From contig CAYTHB010000006.1 of NCBI GenBank assembly GCA_964437515.1, positions 1 through 64,000 of the forward strand: a DNA stretch of 64,000 nt, written 5' to 3'. Below the pieces are notes generated by a model, which saw only the letters and a list, made by a program, of their open reading frames with translations, made no database searches and was not told the DNA's origin. Position 1 is the stretch's first letter. The number at the start of each line of letters is the position of its first letter. Below are positions 44,570 to 53,237 of the stretch, piece by piece. Both the position numbers and the translations under genes were made by a program. This DNA is from Sterolibacterium sp964437515. GTDB lineage: Bacteria > Pseudomonadota > Gammaproteobacteria > Burkholderiales > Rhodocyclaceae.

Positions 44570-44625
44570 GGTAACGTTTGTTTCATCCTCTGTGGGTGGA
44601 GACGGCTACCATGCACGTTAATCGC
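44570..44625. repeat. Dispersed 56-bp repeat, copy 2, at the end of xthA
   Basis: This copy matches 5-60 at 49 of 56 positions. The xthA stop codon (44618-44620) is at the same place in the repeat as the pbpC stop in copy 1, and both genes end in Asp encoded by the repeat edge. See the entry at 5-60. Confidence 0.7.
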
Positions 44626-45412
44626 TGTTCAAATCGTTGTTCATACTCAAGCAAGCCACGACCGGCGCATGGTCAGAAGGTCGCTCCAGACGGCGGGGTG
44701 CCTTGTCGATAACACTGGCTGTACATTTTTCAGCCAGTGTTGATGACAGCAAAATGTGGTCGATCCGCAATCCCTGATTGCGGCGAAACCCCATCATTCG
44801 ATAGTCCCACCAGGAAAAACTTTTCTCGGGCTGCTCAAAACATCGGTAAGCATCCACCAAGCCCATGTCGATCAATCGACGGAACGCCGCACGTTCAGGC
44901 TCACTACAAAGGATCTGGCCTTGCCATGCGGCAGGATCATGCACATCGCGATCTTCCGGAGCGATGTTGTAATCCCCCAATAAGGCTAGATGAGGATACG
45001 TCTGCATTTCTGCCATAAGCCAATGCTCCAGGGCATCCAGCCAGCGCAGTTTGTATTGATACTTATCCGATTCAAGGCTCTGACCATTGGGAATATAAAC
45101 ACAGACCACACGCACCCCGGCCACGGTCGCACTGATGACACGGCGTTGCTCATCCTCGAAGCCTTCGATGCCTCGGGTAACACACGCGATCTCCAGCGGT
45201 TTTCGTACAAGAATGGCTACGCCGTTATACGTTTTTTGTCCGCTAAAAACAGCGCTGTATCCTGCCGCTTCAATTTCAGCAACGGGAAAAACCTTGTCCT
45301 CCATCTTGAGTTCCTGAAGACAAAGCACATCCGGCGTTTCCTGCTGCAACCAGTCCAGCACTTGTGGCAGGCGCACTTTCAGTGAATTGACATTCCAGGT
45401 GGCAATCTTCAT
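44618..45412 (-). CDS. xthA: Exonuclease III / AP endonuclease
   Basis: The 264-residue base-excision repair enzyme cuts DNA at abasic sites and degrades 3' ends. Glu34 (LQELKM) is the metal ligand, the N-terminal motif ATWNVNS and the C-terminal RIDHILLS and PSDHAPV hold the catalytic Asp and His. The length fits E. coli XthA (268). The final residue and stop come from the dispersed repeat. Confidence 0.96.
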   Translation of the reverse strand: MKIATWNVNSLKVRLPQVLDWLQQETPDVLCLQELKMEDKVFPVAEIEAAGYSAVFSGQKTYNGVAILVRKPLEIACVTRGIEGFEDEQRRVISATVAGVRVVCVYIPNGQSLESDKYQYKLRWLDALEHWLMAEMQTYPHLALLGDYNIAPEDRDVHDPAAWQGQILCSEPERAAFRRLIDMGLVDAYRCFEQPEKSFSWWDYRMMGFRRNQGLRIDHILLSSTLAEKCTASVIDKAPRRLERPSDHAPVVACLSMNNDLNSD

Positions 45413-45452
45413 GAAAAAAATCCGGTTCGACGTATTCGGGGTGACTTAAAAA

Positions 45453-47465
45453 TCAGGGATGCTCGGCAGGATTTTCGGCATCATTTTCATGCCTTGTTGA
45501 TGATTGTGGCACGATGAAAAAATCCCGTGGCTGGCTCAAAAACCGGCGAGCCAACACTGCTGCAATCGGGCGTAGCTCCGAAAACCGGCGTTGCCGCGAA
45601 CGCAAGGCCGTTGCCAGTGCCAAGGCAAAACTGACCCCCAGATTGGTGGCTCCGATCAAAGCGACACTCCCCAAGCCTAACAGCAAGACCCAGTTTTCCA
45701 GATTGAAATTGGTCGCAATGGCCACGAATGCAAGATAGGCGGATGAAAAAGTGATATGCCGGATATCCAGCGGCAAGCCCACGAGAAAGCCAATAAAACC
45801 GGTCATGCCCAACATCATGCCGAAGTAAAAATTACCTGCCAGCGCACCCAGGTTATGTTCGAGATAACGCCCTAATTGTCTTGTTCGCTTTTCACCCAGC
45901 ACACGCAGCAACAAAGGATGCGCAGCAATACGTTCAGGGATATGGTGGTACAGCGACTTGTTGTCGTAATAGCCCGAAATCAGCCCTGCAACAAACAGCC
46001 ATACACCGGCAATGGCGGCATGTGGAAGCGCATAACCCTCGATCGGTCGCAGGTCATTCAACAACGCGAGTGTTTTTTCGGAATTGATGAGAGACTCACC
46101 AAATTGCACGCTCCATAACCAGCCCAGAATAAAAGCCACGGGCATGACCAGCAACACATTACCCAGAATGGCAATGAACTGGGTGCGTGCCACCTTGACG
46201 ATCAACTCAACCAAGGCACGATGTCCCCCCCCTATCTTGCGACCAGAGGGAGGCAAAGTGGCGGCAATAGTGGCTGCCGTCATGGCCGGTTGCTTGGTGG
46301 CAATCGTTCCATGCAATAAATGCACGATCACAAACCCCAGGCCGTAGTTGAGTCCAAACGCCAATGCTTCAATCAATGGGGGCAGATGCAGTTTCGCAAT
46401 CATGATTTTCAGCAAAGCCATGAATCCCACGATGACACCGGCACCCGCTGCCGCACGGAACATCGCCCACCATTCTTCTTTGCTGTCTGCAATGTAATGC
46501 TCTCCGGTATGGCTGGCGTGTTCGGTCACCTGCAATGCCAGCAACTCCGTGTTTTCCCTGAAAACATCACGCAGACTATTCTTGCGGTTTTCAGCCTCCA
46601 CCCATTGAAGGAATAAATGCAGCAAGGTTTCTCCTTGCTGCTGCGATGGAGTGAGGTCTGCCAATATCAGCAAGCTTTGCATCCGTTCGACATGCTGATC
46701 CAGCCGGAGCAAATGATAGGTCAGACTCACGGAAACCCCGTGCCGCCGCGCATGTTTCCGGATGCTGTTAATCTGCGCCGTGCATTGATCGAGGAGCACC
46801 AGAATGTGTTTTGGATCGTCTTTCAACGCCACGTTTTCAGACTGCGCATGGCGATAGGCATCAATAAAACGCAAAGCCTCGACATTTTGACGCACAAAGG
46901 GAGATTCGAAGCGCGTCATGTCGGGCGCGTTTTGAACCATTTCGGGCTCCAAACCAATGGTAGCGATGCGGCAAGACAAGACCTGTATGGCCTCAAGCAG
47001 TTGCAACCGCTCCCTTCCATCAAACAGGAGAGGCTCCGTGAACAAACTGCGCCACAAATCAGACCAGACCTCATAAGGGATATTTGACAGCCAGACATGA
47101 TCATCCTGCCGATGAAACAACAGCCCGACGACATCTTTCAGCAGTGCCGGATTCGGGATGATGGGCAGTAAGCGCTCTCCAAGACGACGGCGCAGACCCG
47201 GAAGCAGTTGTTCATTGGAAAGAATGCCCGTCTCTGTATAAAGCTGAACCTGATGAGTCTTTTCAAAAAGCGACTTCAACTGTTGGCGAAGTGCCTGCCG
47301 GTAAGGCATCTGACGTTCCAGCAAAAAAGACAAAGCACGCAGATTATTGATTGCCGTGACATGCTCACTCGCCCGTCGAGGACGTATCGCATCCACCAAT
47401 GCCTGCAAATGAAAAAGTGCTTGCTCATCCGGATGAGCAAGCATGGCCTTGAATATCGATTCCAT
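45453..47465 (-). CDS. 'Site-specific recombinase' (SpecificRecomb) family membrane protein
   Basis: The 670-residue protein belongs to a family named after a Neisseria gcr gene. The sequence has a soluble N-terminal half (about 1-320) and then at least five membrane segments (about 345-640), with a region of GYYDNKSLYHHIPER between them. It shows neither a serine nor a tyrosine recombinase active site, so the family name is misleading and the role is unknown. It is typical of betaproteobacteria. It lies 40 nt upstream of xthA and is separated from the c-di-GMP protein by a terminator. Confidence 0.85.
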   Translation of the reverse strand: MESIFKAMLAHPDEQALFHLQALVDAIRPRRASEHVTAINNLRALSFLLERQMPYRQALRQQLKSLFEKTHQVQLYTETGILSNEQLLPGLRRRLGERLLPIIPNPALLKDVVGLLFHRQDDHVWLSNIPYEVWSDLWRSLFTEPLLFDGRERLQLLEAIQVLSCRIATIGLEPEMVQNAPDMTRFESPFVRQNVEALRFIDAYRHAQSENVALKDDPKHILVLLDQCTAQINSIRKHARRHGVSVSLTYHLLRLDQHVERMQSLLILADLTPSQQQGETLLHLFLQWVEAENRKNSLRDVFRENTELLALQVTEHASHTGEHYIADSKEEWWAMFRAAAGAGVIVGFMALLKIMIAKLHLPPLIEALAFGLNYGLGFVIVHLLHGTIATKQPAMTAATIAATLPPSGRKIGGGHRALVELIVKVARTQFIAILGNVLLVMPVAFILGWLWSVQFGESLINSEKTLALLNDLRPIEGYALPHAAIAGVWLFVAGLISGYYDNKSLYHHIPERIAAHPLLLRVLGEKRTRQLGRYLEHNLGALAGNFYFGMMLGMTGFIGFLVGLPLDIRHITFSSAYLAFVAIATNFNLENWVLLLGLGSVALIGATNLGVSFALALATALRSRQRRFSELRPIAAVLARRFLSQPRDFFIVPQSSTRHENDAENPAEHP

Positions 47466-47479
47466 GATTTCCCGTGATT

Positions 47480-47502
47480 AAAAAAGTACGACGCTGTCGT
47501 AC
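47480..47502 (-). terminator. Rho-independent terminator after the EAL gene
   Basis: On the minus strand a perfect 7-bp stem (GTACGAC/GTCGTAC, 3-nt loop) is followed immediately by six T. It lies about 60 nt beyond the stop codon of the EAL protein and ends the porin-binding protein-EAL operon. Confidence 0.85.
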
Positions 47503-47560
47503 AGCCAGTGCTTATATCGTGATTGCAAATCTCACTGACAAGAAAGCGTCTACAGACCTA

Positions 47561-49954
47561 TTACGCAGACAGACTCTTGGATAGCTCATCGTTGATGCGC
47601 GTAATCGTCGGCACGAACTGCGCCATGGGGACAGGGCGCGAGAAATAATAGCCTTGACCATACCCACACCCGGCTTCACGCAGCAGGCGGAATTGATGTT
47701 CATCTTCAATCCCTTCAGCCACGACACCCAAGCCCAGACTACGTGCCATGGTAATGATGGCATTGACCAGGGCATGATCGCTGTTATCCGTCTGCATGTC
47801 CCGGATGAATGAGCCATCGATCTTGACGGTATCCAGAGAGAAGCGTTTCAGATAAGACAGCGAAGAATAGCCGGTTCCAAAATCATCCATGTAGATACGG
47901 ACGCCAACCTCTCTCAATCGTGAAATCCATTGCTGCGCGATGGTGACATTACTCATCAGCACGCTTTCCGTAATTTCGATGGCCAGCGCATCGGGTCGCA
48001 GACCGTAATGGGTCAGCATGGCAATGACCATGTCGATCGTCATTTCCTCCGGAATCTGCCGCACCGAAACATTGACGGACATGTACAAATCCAGCCCTTC
48101 ATTACGCCAGCGTGCAATGTGTTGACTGGCTTCCTGCATCACCCAGTTTCCGAGGTCGCCGATCAACCCGACCCGCTCTGCCATGGGCACAAAAACATCG
48201 GGGGAAACAGAGCCGTGCTGTTGGTGCGTCCAACGTAACAGTGCTTCGCCGCCCACGACACGTCCCTTCTGGATATCGACAATGGGCTGACAATACAGTT
48301 CCAGTTCCCGCGCCGTTACAGCCGCACGAAGATCGTCTTCCATCCGGCGACGATGCTCGGCAACAGCCTCGTGCGCAGATTCGAAGAAAACACAGGAATG
48401 GGTCTCGGCAACGACATTGCTCAAAGCCAGCTCTGCCCGCCTGAGCAGCGGTTGCAGTTCTTTTCCATCTTCCGGAAAGCAGGAGACGCCAATCCGCACA
48501 CCCAGCATGACAGGAACGTCCCGGGTCTCATCCAGCCCCACATACGGCAGCGACAACTGTTCCGCCATGGTATTGATATGACGTTTTGCAGCATCACGAT
48601 CATGCTCGCCCGTCAGTATCAATGCGAATTTGGTGCCACTGATGCGGGCAATGAAACCCCCTTCTTTCATGTGAGAGCGCAAACGGTTGGCAACCGAGAC
48701 CAGCACCCGGTCACCCATGGAAAATCCCCTAGCCTCGGTCACTTGCCGTATGCCGTCAAAATCAATACGCACCAGCATGAAAGGCGGGCTGTTCTCATGC
48801 AGATGAGCATAGGCTTGCGTCAAGCCTTCACGATTGGCAAAGTTGGTTAATGAATCCGTTACGGCAAGACGGCGTGCTGACAGCTCATCTTTTTTGATGG
48901 CTGTCACATCGGTCACCGTGCCTTGTACGCTACCATCGCCTAGGGGAATCATCGCCACACGCAACCAGCGCGTGTCACCCCGTCGCCCATCCAGCTGAAA
49001 ATCATTTTCCTGAGCGCGGCCGCCTTCATCCAGGCTTTGCCTGAGCATGGTCAGCAGCTCCTCTGGATTGTGCCACTGGGGCTCATCCAATGAACGAGAA
49101 ACGGGCGCGCCTTTCTTGACATGAGGCAACCAGGTGAGTTCGGCAAACGCTGGATTGAAGGAGGTTAGCGTGCCTTCACGGCTGGCGACGAAAATACCGG
49201 CATTGGAATGATCGAACAGATCATGATATTTGCGTTGATCGATTTCTTGCTGTTTCCGGAGATGACGTTCCTGATCCAGAACACTGACCAGTCGCCCCGT
49301 CAGATGATTGATATCGCCCACCAGACGTCCAATCTCGGTACGTTCATGCCCATCAGGAATACCGAGTTGCTCACCGCTCGTGACCTTCAGGTAATGCATG
49401 TGATCCGATGTCTGCTTGATGGGGCGCACGACCAGATAAAACAAGGTCGTTGCTGTCGCTCCAATAACCAACAACAGCATGGACATCAGGATGACACCCG
49501 ATAAACGGACATTTTCAGCCACCCGTGCATCAATGACTTGCTGATCGACCTCCATCTGCATCAAGCCAATGATTTCTTTCTTGTTGAAAGGAGAATGTAT
49601 TTTCCGCGTCACCAGATTTGCGTTCACCGCCTCGTGGGGTTCTGATCGCACCGCGGTGGCAAGATCATGGTCGCCACTCGTGATGACGATACGACGCACC
49701 TCACTGTTTCGCAGCAAACCCTGGACGACCTCCTTGGCCAACTGCTCATCATTAGCAAAACACGCCACGCTAACGGTACTTTCAACGGTATCCAATAGCT
49801 CATTCAGCTTTTGCATCGTCATGTGCTGAACGCGTTCTGCCGCAATTCGTGCAGCAAAAAAACTGGATGCCGTCCCCATCAAGATCGCGATCGCGACCAC
49901 TGCCATCAAGCTGCGCGCCAAAATCCCATGCCACCACCGTGTGGGCATGCTCAT
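47561..49954 (-). CDS. Membrane c-di-GMP phosphodiesterase with PAS, degenerate GGDEF and EAL domains
   Basis: The 797-residue protein has a membrane helix (about 12-32), a periplasmic domain (about 35-150), a second helix (about 153-173), HAMP (about 175-235), PAS (about 240-355), GGDEF (about 360-530) and EAL (about 545-790). The cyclase motif reads RISGTKFAL in place of GGDEF, so that domain is probably inactive or only binds nucleotide. The EAL domain keeps EALLRW, NVSVRQ, EITES, DDFGTGYSSLSYLK, KIDGSFI and AEGIE, consistent with active hydrolysis of c-di-GMP. It starts 3 nt after a small binding-protein gene and is in an operon with a porin, so the periplasmic domain may sense that protein. 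Confidence 0.9.
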   Translation of the reverse strand: MSMPTRWWHGILARSLMAVVAIAILMGTASSFFAARIAAERVQHMTMQKLNELLDTVESTVSVACFANDEQLAKEVVQGLLRNSEVRRIVITSGDHDLATAVRSEPHEAVNANLVTRKIHSPFNKKEIIGLMQMEVDQQVIDARVAENVRLSGVILMSMLLLVIGATATTLFYLVVRPIKQTSDHMHYLKVTSGEQLGIPDGHERTEIGRLVGDINHLTGRLVSVLDQERHLRKQQEIDQRKYHDLFDHSNAGIFVASREGTLTSFNPAFAELTWLPHVKKGAPVSRSLDEPQWHNPEELLTMLRQSLDEGGRAQENDFQLDGRRGDTRWLRVAMIPLGDGSVQGTVTDVTAIKKDELSARRLAVTDSLTNFANREGLTQAYAHLHENSPPFMLVRIDFDGIRQVTEARGFSMGDRVLVSVANRLRSHMKEGGFIARISGTKFALILTGEHDRDAAKRHINTMAEQLSLPYVGLDETRDVPVMLGVRIGVSCFPEDGKELQPLLRRAELALSNVVAETHSCVFFESAHEAVAEHRRRMEDDLRAAVTARELELYCQPIVDIQKGRVVGGEALLRWTHQQHGSVSPDVFVPMAERVGLIGDLGNWVMQEASQHIARWRNEGLDLYMSVNVSVRQIPEEMTIDMVIAMLTHYGLRPDALAIEITESVLMSNVTIAQQWISRLREVGVRIYMDDFGTGYSSLSYLKRFSLDTVKIDGSFIRDMQTDNSDHALVNAIITMARSLGLGVVAEGIEDEHQFRLLREAGCGYGQGYYFSRPVPMAQFVPTITRINDELSKSLSA

Positions 49955-49957
49955 GAT

Positions 49958-50374
49958 TTATTTTCCGAATTCAAAAACGATGCGAACACGATGATCCACC
50001 TGGGAGCGATCCACATACGCCAAGGTGCCAGGATACTTTGCCACCTCGGCAACAGCCTCGGTCGGGGTATTCACGACTCTGGGGGGATGTATCTTGCCCG
50101 AAAATACGAGTCGCGACCAGTAGGCACTGATTTGTGAAAGGTTTTTATCCACCAACTGCCTGTAAAACGACTCCCGCATCCCGGATTCATAAGGTTGATC
50201 CAGCGGTTCGGCAGTCAATCCCGAAGCTAGCATACGATAACGACCCAAGTAGATATTCACGACTTCATTGCGACTCAGCTGTTCGATACCACTTTTTACA
50301 TTGGCGACCAGCACCAAGTCTGCCTGAGCCGGCAAGGCGACAAAACAGAAAAAAATGAAGATCAGGCGGCGCAT
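49958..50374 (-). CDS. Small PstS-like periplasmic binding protein
   Basis: This 138-residue exported protein has a signal peptide (about 1-18, PAQA/D) and a single lobe that resembles the substrate-binding protein of phosphate transporters: LVLVANVKSGIEQLSR, then the YLGR run and a C-terminal TLAYVDR. It is about half the size of a full PstS and has no ABC permease or ATPase nearby. Such small proteins often sit beside c-di-GMP proteins. The gene is 2 nt downstream of the porin gene and 3 nt upstream of the EAL gene, so the three are strictly co-transcribed. The ligand is unknown. Confidence 0.75.
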   Translation of the reverse strand: MRRLIFIFFCFVALPAQADLVLVANVKSGIEQLSRNEVVNIYLGRYRMLASGLTAEPLDQPYESGMRESFYRQLVDKNLSQISAYWSRLVFSGKIHPPRVVNTPTEAVAEVAKYPGTLAYVDRSQVDHRVRIVFEFGK

Positions 50375-50376
50375 GG

Positions 50377-51690
50377 TCAGAACACAAAATCGTAAGTTAT
50401 CGACAAAACATCCGTCTTGCCATTCCAGTTACCGTCAATGCGGGCATAAGGAAAACGGGAATTGGGCTTTCCACGAACGGCATCCCATTGCAGCTTGAGT
50501 GCCTGATTACGGCTGAAATCCCAGCGTGTTCCCAGCGTCCAAGTGTGCTGGTCTTCATGCAAGTTCTGCGTATAGGTCTGGTACCCTGCAATCAACGGTG
50601 CCAGTAGAGAAATGTTTGGCAAACCCGTATCGTATTGAACCGCATGTGATTTCCAGAAGGATGCCCCTACATAAGGGGTCAATGCCTTGATTCGATAGCC
50701 GCCCAAAACATAGGCCGCATGACTGTCCTCGAACAATTTCGATTCATGATGGATGCTATTCCACATGCCTTGTAGCAACAGGGGCCCTTCGTCATAAACC
50801 AGCCCCAGCGAGATGTAATTGCTTGCCTTGTCCTTGGTCACCATGGTCTCTGCAGCAGCAACAGGCTGTGAAAGATTGAGCACCTGCCCTGCCTGACGTA
50901 ACAAGTCTCTCATTCCATAGTCATTCGGATCATGCGAGAAACGTATCCGTGCAAAATTGGCTCGCACAAGCCATGGGCCGGTTTGATAATCCAGCACAGC
51001 CCCCCACAACGGTGAACCGCTGGAATCCCACACACCCGGCCCTCCGGCTGTTTTTTCCGGCATTTTTCCCGCAAACAACTTTCCACGGACAATGCCTTCA
51101 GCAATGGGGGTCGCCATGCTGGCATCCACGCCATCCAGGCGCGAAAAAAATAGGGGACTGAAAAAATCGGGGGAAGGCCGTACCGGTAAATAGGAATAGC
51201 CCACCAGCCGTGAATCGGCATTCATCATGAAATCCGCACCAATGCGACCCAGCCGGAATGCCATGCGGGGGTCAGGCTCCCATTTTGCAAAAGCCCACAT
51301 CACCTCCGGTTTGAAGCTGTGCTCGTAATCCAGCTTGGAGACGACTTGACCGACGAGTTCCACATCAGGGTGCACCTGCCAGTTAAGCTGCAAACCCAAA
51401 ATGCTATCCGTAATCCCTGACCAGTTCCCGGACTTGAGACCACTGGTTTGTGACAGATCGCGAACGAATTCGGCATTGGGAGAAGATGAACGCGCGAGCC
51501 CCAGCGTGCCAAAGCCGCTGAAGGTGACGTTGGAGGGCAATGAGGAGGATGGCACCTCGCTCATCGCTTCATCGTCAGCGCGCGCGTCCTCGATGCTCAA
51601 TAGGGTGAGCATGATGAGTCCAAGTAAAAACATCATGGACAACATCGATGTCAGGCGCTGCCGCACAGGAAAAATACACATGATATTCAT
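50377..51690 (-). CDS. Outer-membrane porin-like beta-barrel protein
   Basis: The protein (about 437 residues) has a signal peptide (about 5-35, cleavage after ARA) and then alternating strands with aromatic girdles, a FSGFGTLGLARS first strand and a terminal YDFVF, the C-terminal phenylalanine needed for barrel insertion. It resembles trimeric-type porins or the DcaP-like group. Start is uncertain: GTG at 51699, ATG at 51690 or at 51681; none has a good ribosome site. It opens the operon with the binding protein and the EAL protein, and lies 74 nt after the efflux operon. Confidence 0.78.
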   Translation of the reverse strand: MNIMCIFPVRQRLTSMLSMMFLLGLIMLTLLSIEDARADDEAMSEVPSSSLPSNVTFSGFGTLGLARSSSPNAEFVRDLSQTSGLKSGNWSGITDSILGLQLNWQVHPDVELVGQVVSKLDYEHSFKPEVMWAFAKWEPDPRMAFRLGRIGADFMMNADSRLVGYSYLPVRPSPDFFSPLFFSRLDGVDASMATPIAEGIVRGKLFAGKMPEKTAGGPGVWDSSGSPLWGAVLDYQTGPWLVRANFARIRFSHDPNDYGMRDLLRQAGQVLNLSQPVAAAETMVTKDKASNYISLGLVYDEGPLLLQGMWNSIHHESKLFEDSHAAYVLGGYRIKALTPYVGASFWKSHAVQYDTGLPNISLLAPLIAGYQTYTQNLHEDQHTWTLGTRWDFSRNQALKLQWDAVRGKPNSRFPYARIDGNWNGKTDVLSITYDFVF

Positions 51691-51764
51691 CAAGAGCACA
51701 TGGTTTTTTCAAATATGGATTCGTATTATGCCTTCAAAAAGGCTAATTTGACGTTTAAATAAAT

Positions 51765-53237
51765 TTACTTGGCAGCGGACTCTTCTGCAAGGTGTATTTG
51801 CAATGTACTTTCACCCCCACCCAAGGCCTTGATCAAGGCGACATGTGCCATCAGTCGACGACCGGCGATGCTGATATCGTTACGCTGTGCTTCAAGCAGC
51901 GTCGCCCTTGACACAAGCACATTCAAATAAGCGACGGTGCCTGCACGATATTGATTTTCCGTGAGCCGAAAGGCTTCTTGAGCAGATTGCGTTGCAGCTT
52001 GTTGAATCTCCGCTTCCTGTGCCAACCATCGCAAGCTCGCCAGATGATCTTCAACCTCCTGGAAAGCAGAAAGGACGGTTTGACGATACGTCGCCACGGC
52101 CTTGTCATAAGCCGCAATAGCCCCTTCTTTTTGTGCGTTTCGTGCGCCACCATCAAGCAAATTCATCGCCAAAGCCGGCCCGAGTGACCAGGTACGATGC
52201 GGAGCGGTCAATAACTGGGAAAAGCGGTCATTCTGATAGCCCCCCATCGCACTCAGGCTCAATACGGGAAACCATGCGGCCTGAGCCACGCCGATCTGCG
52301 CATTGGCAGACATCATGCGTCGTTCGGCCGCTGCAACATCCGGACGTCGCTCCAATAGACGGGAAGGCAAGGCTTGAGGAATCGCGGGAATAAGCGGCAA
52401 ATCATTTTGCTTGGCTTGCACCGAAAACTCACTGGGCGCCTTGCCCAGAAGAACAGCAATGGCATGTTCATACTGCGACCGTTGCACCGCCAGTTCCAGA
52501 ACCTGAGCCTGAATATTTTTGAGCTGCGCTTCTGCCTGAACGACATCGATTCGCCCAACGACACCTGCTGCGTAACGGCTTCGTGTGATTTCCAGCAAAC
52601 GTGCCTCATCGAGCACCGTTTGCTCAAGAAGTTTCTTTTGCAGATCGGTGACACGAAGTTGATACCACGTTTGCACCAAGGTCGCTTGTGCCGACAACAA
52701 TGCCGATTGCACATCAGACTGGCTCGCCTGCGCAGCACTCTGGCTGGATTCCACCGAGCGTGCAATGCTTCCCCAAAGATCAACTTCCCAGTTTGCATTC
52801 AGGCTTGCTCGGGCTGTTTTTGTCGGCGTGTTATTGCCCGAGAGGGTAGTCACCCCGCTCCCAACGTTCCCAACACTCCCACTATTTCCCCCGTTCCCCC
52901 CCGATGCTCGCGACCGGGTTTCGGCCACATTAACGCCCAAGGTCGGCCAATAAGTGGCGCGCGCAGAGCCCAGCAAAGCCTGTGCCTGACGATATTGTGC
53001 TACTGCTGCAACAACATTTTGATTGGAGATGGCGACCTGCGCGACCAGTGTATTCAGCTCATCATCACCATAAATCTGCCACCAGTCGCCCCGTATCTGA
53101 TCATCGTTTGGAGTTGCACTCATCCATGTGCCGTACTCCTTGAAACTCGCCGATGTCGCCACGTCGGGTCGATGATAATCCGGACCCACGGCGCAACCCG
53201 CCAAGGCAAACACCAAAAGCAAAGTAATGTGATTCAT
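51765..53237 (-). CDS. Outer-membrane efflux lipoprotein (NodT/OprM type)
   Basis: This 490-residue lipoprotein has the lipobox LAGC (Cys15) followed by AVGPDYHRPDV, the signature of NodT/OprM outer-membrane channels of RND pumps. It contains the two repeated helical-barrel halves. Its start overlaps the stop of the MdtC-like gene by 4 nt, so the tripartite system is complete with its own exit duct. A second TolC-like lipoprotein in the window (13668-15173) belongs to a different export system. Confidence 0.94.
   Translation of the reverse strand: MNHITLLLVFALAGCAVGPDYHRPDVATSASFKEYGTWMSATPNDDQIRGDWWQIYGDDELNTLVAQVAISNQNVVAAVAQYRQAQALLGSARATYWPTLGVNVAETRSRASGGNGGNSGSVGNVGSGVTTLSGNNTPTKTARASLNANWEVDLWGSIARSVESSQSAAQASQSDVQSALLSAQATLVQTWYQLRVTDLQKKLLEQTVLDEARLLEITRSRYAAGVVGRIDVVQAEAQLKNIQAQVLELAVQRSQYEHAIAVLLGKAPSEFSVQAKQNDLPLIPAIPQALPSRLLERRPDVAAAERRMMSANAQIGVAQAAWFPVLSLSAMGGYQNDRFSQLLTAPHRTWSLGPALAMNLLDGGARNAQKEGAIAAYDKAVATYRQTVLSAFQEVEDHLASLRWLAQEAEIQQAATQSAQEAFRLTENQYRAGTVAYLNVLVSRATLLEAQRNDISIAGRRLMAHVALIKALGGGESTLQIHLAEESAAK

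Noticed and set aside
45453..47465. A DNA site-specific recombinase as part of a mobile element
   Set aside because: The family name suggests this, but the sequence is a membrane protein without a recombinase active site, and no inverted termini or att sites surround it.
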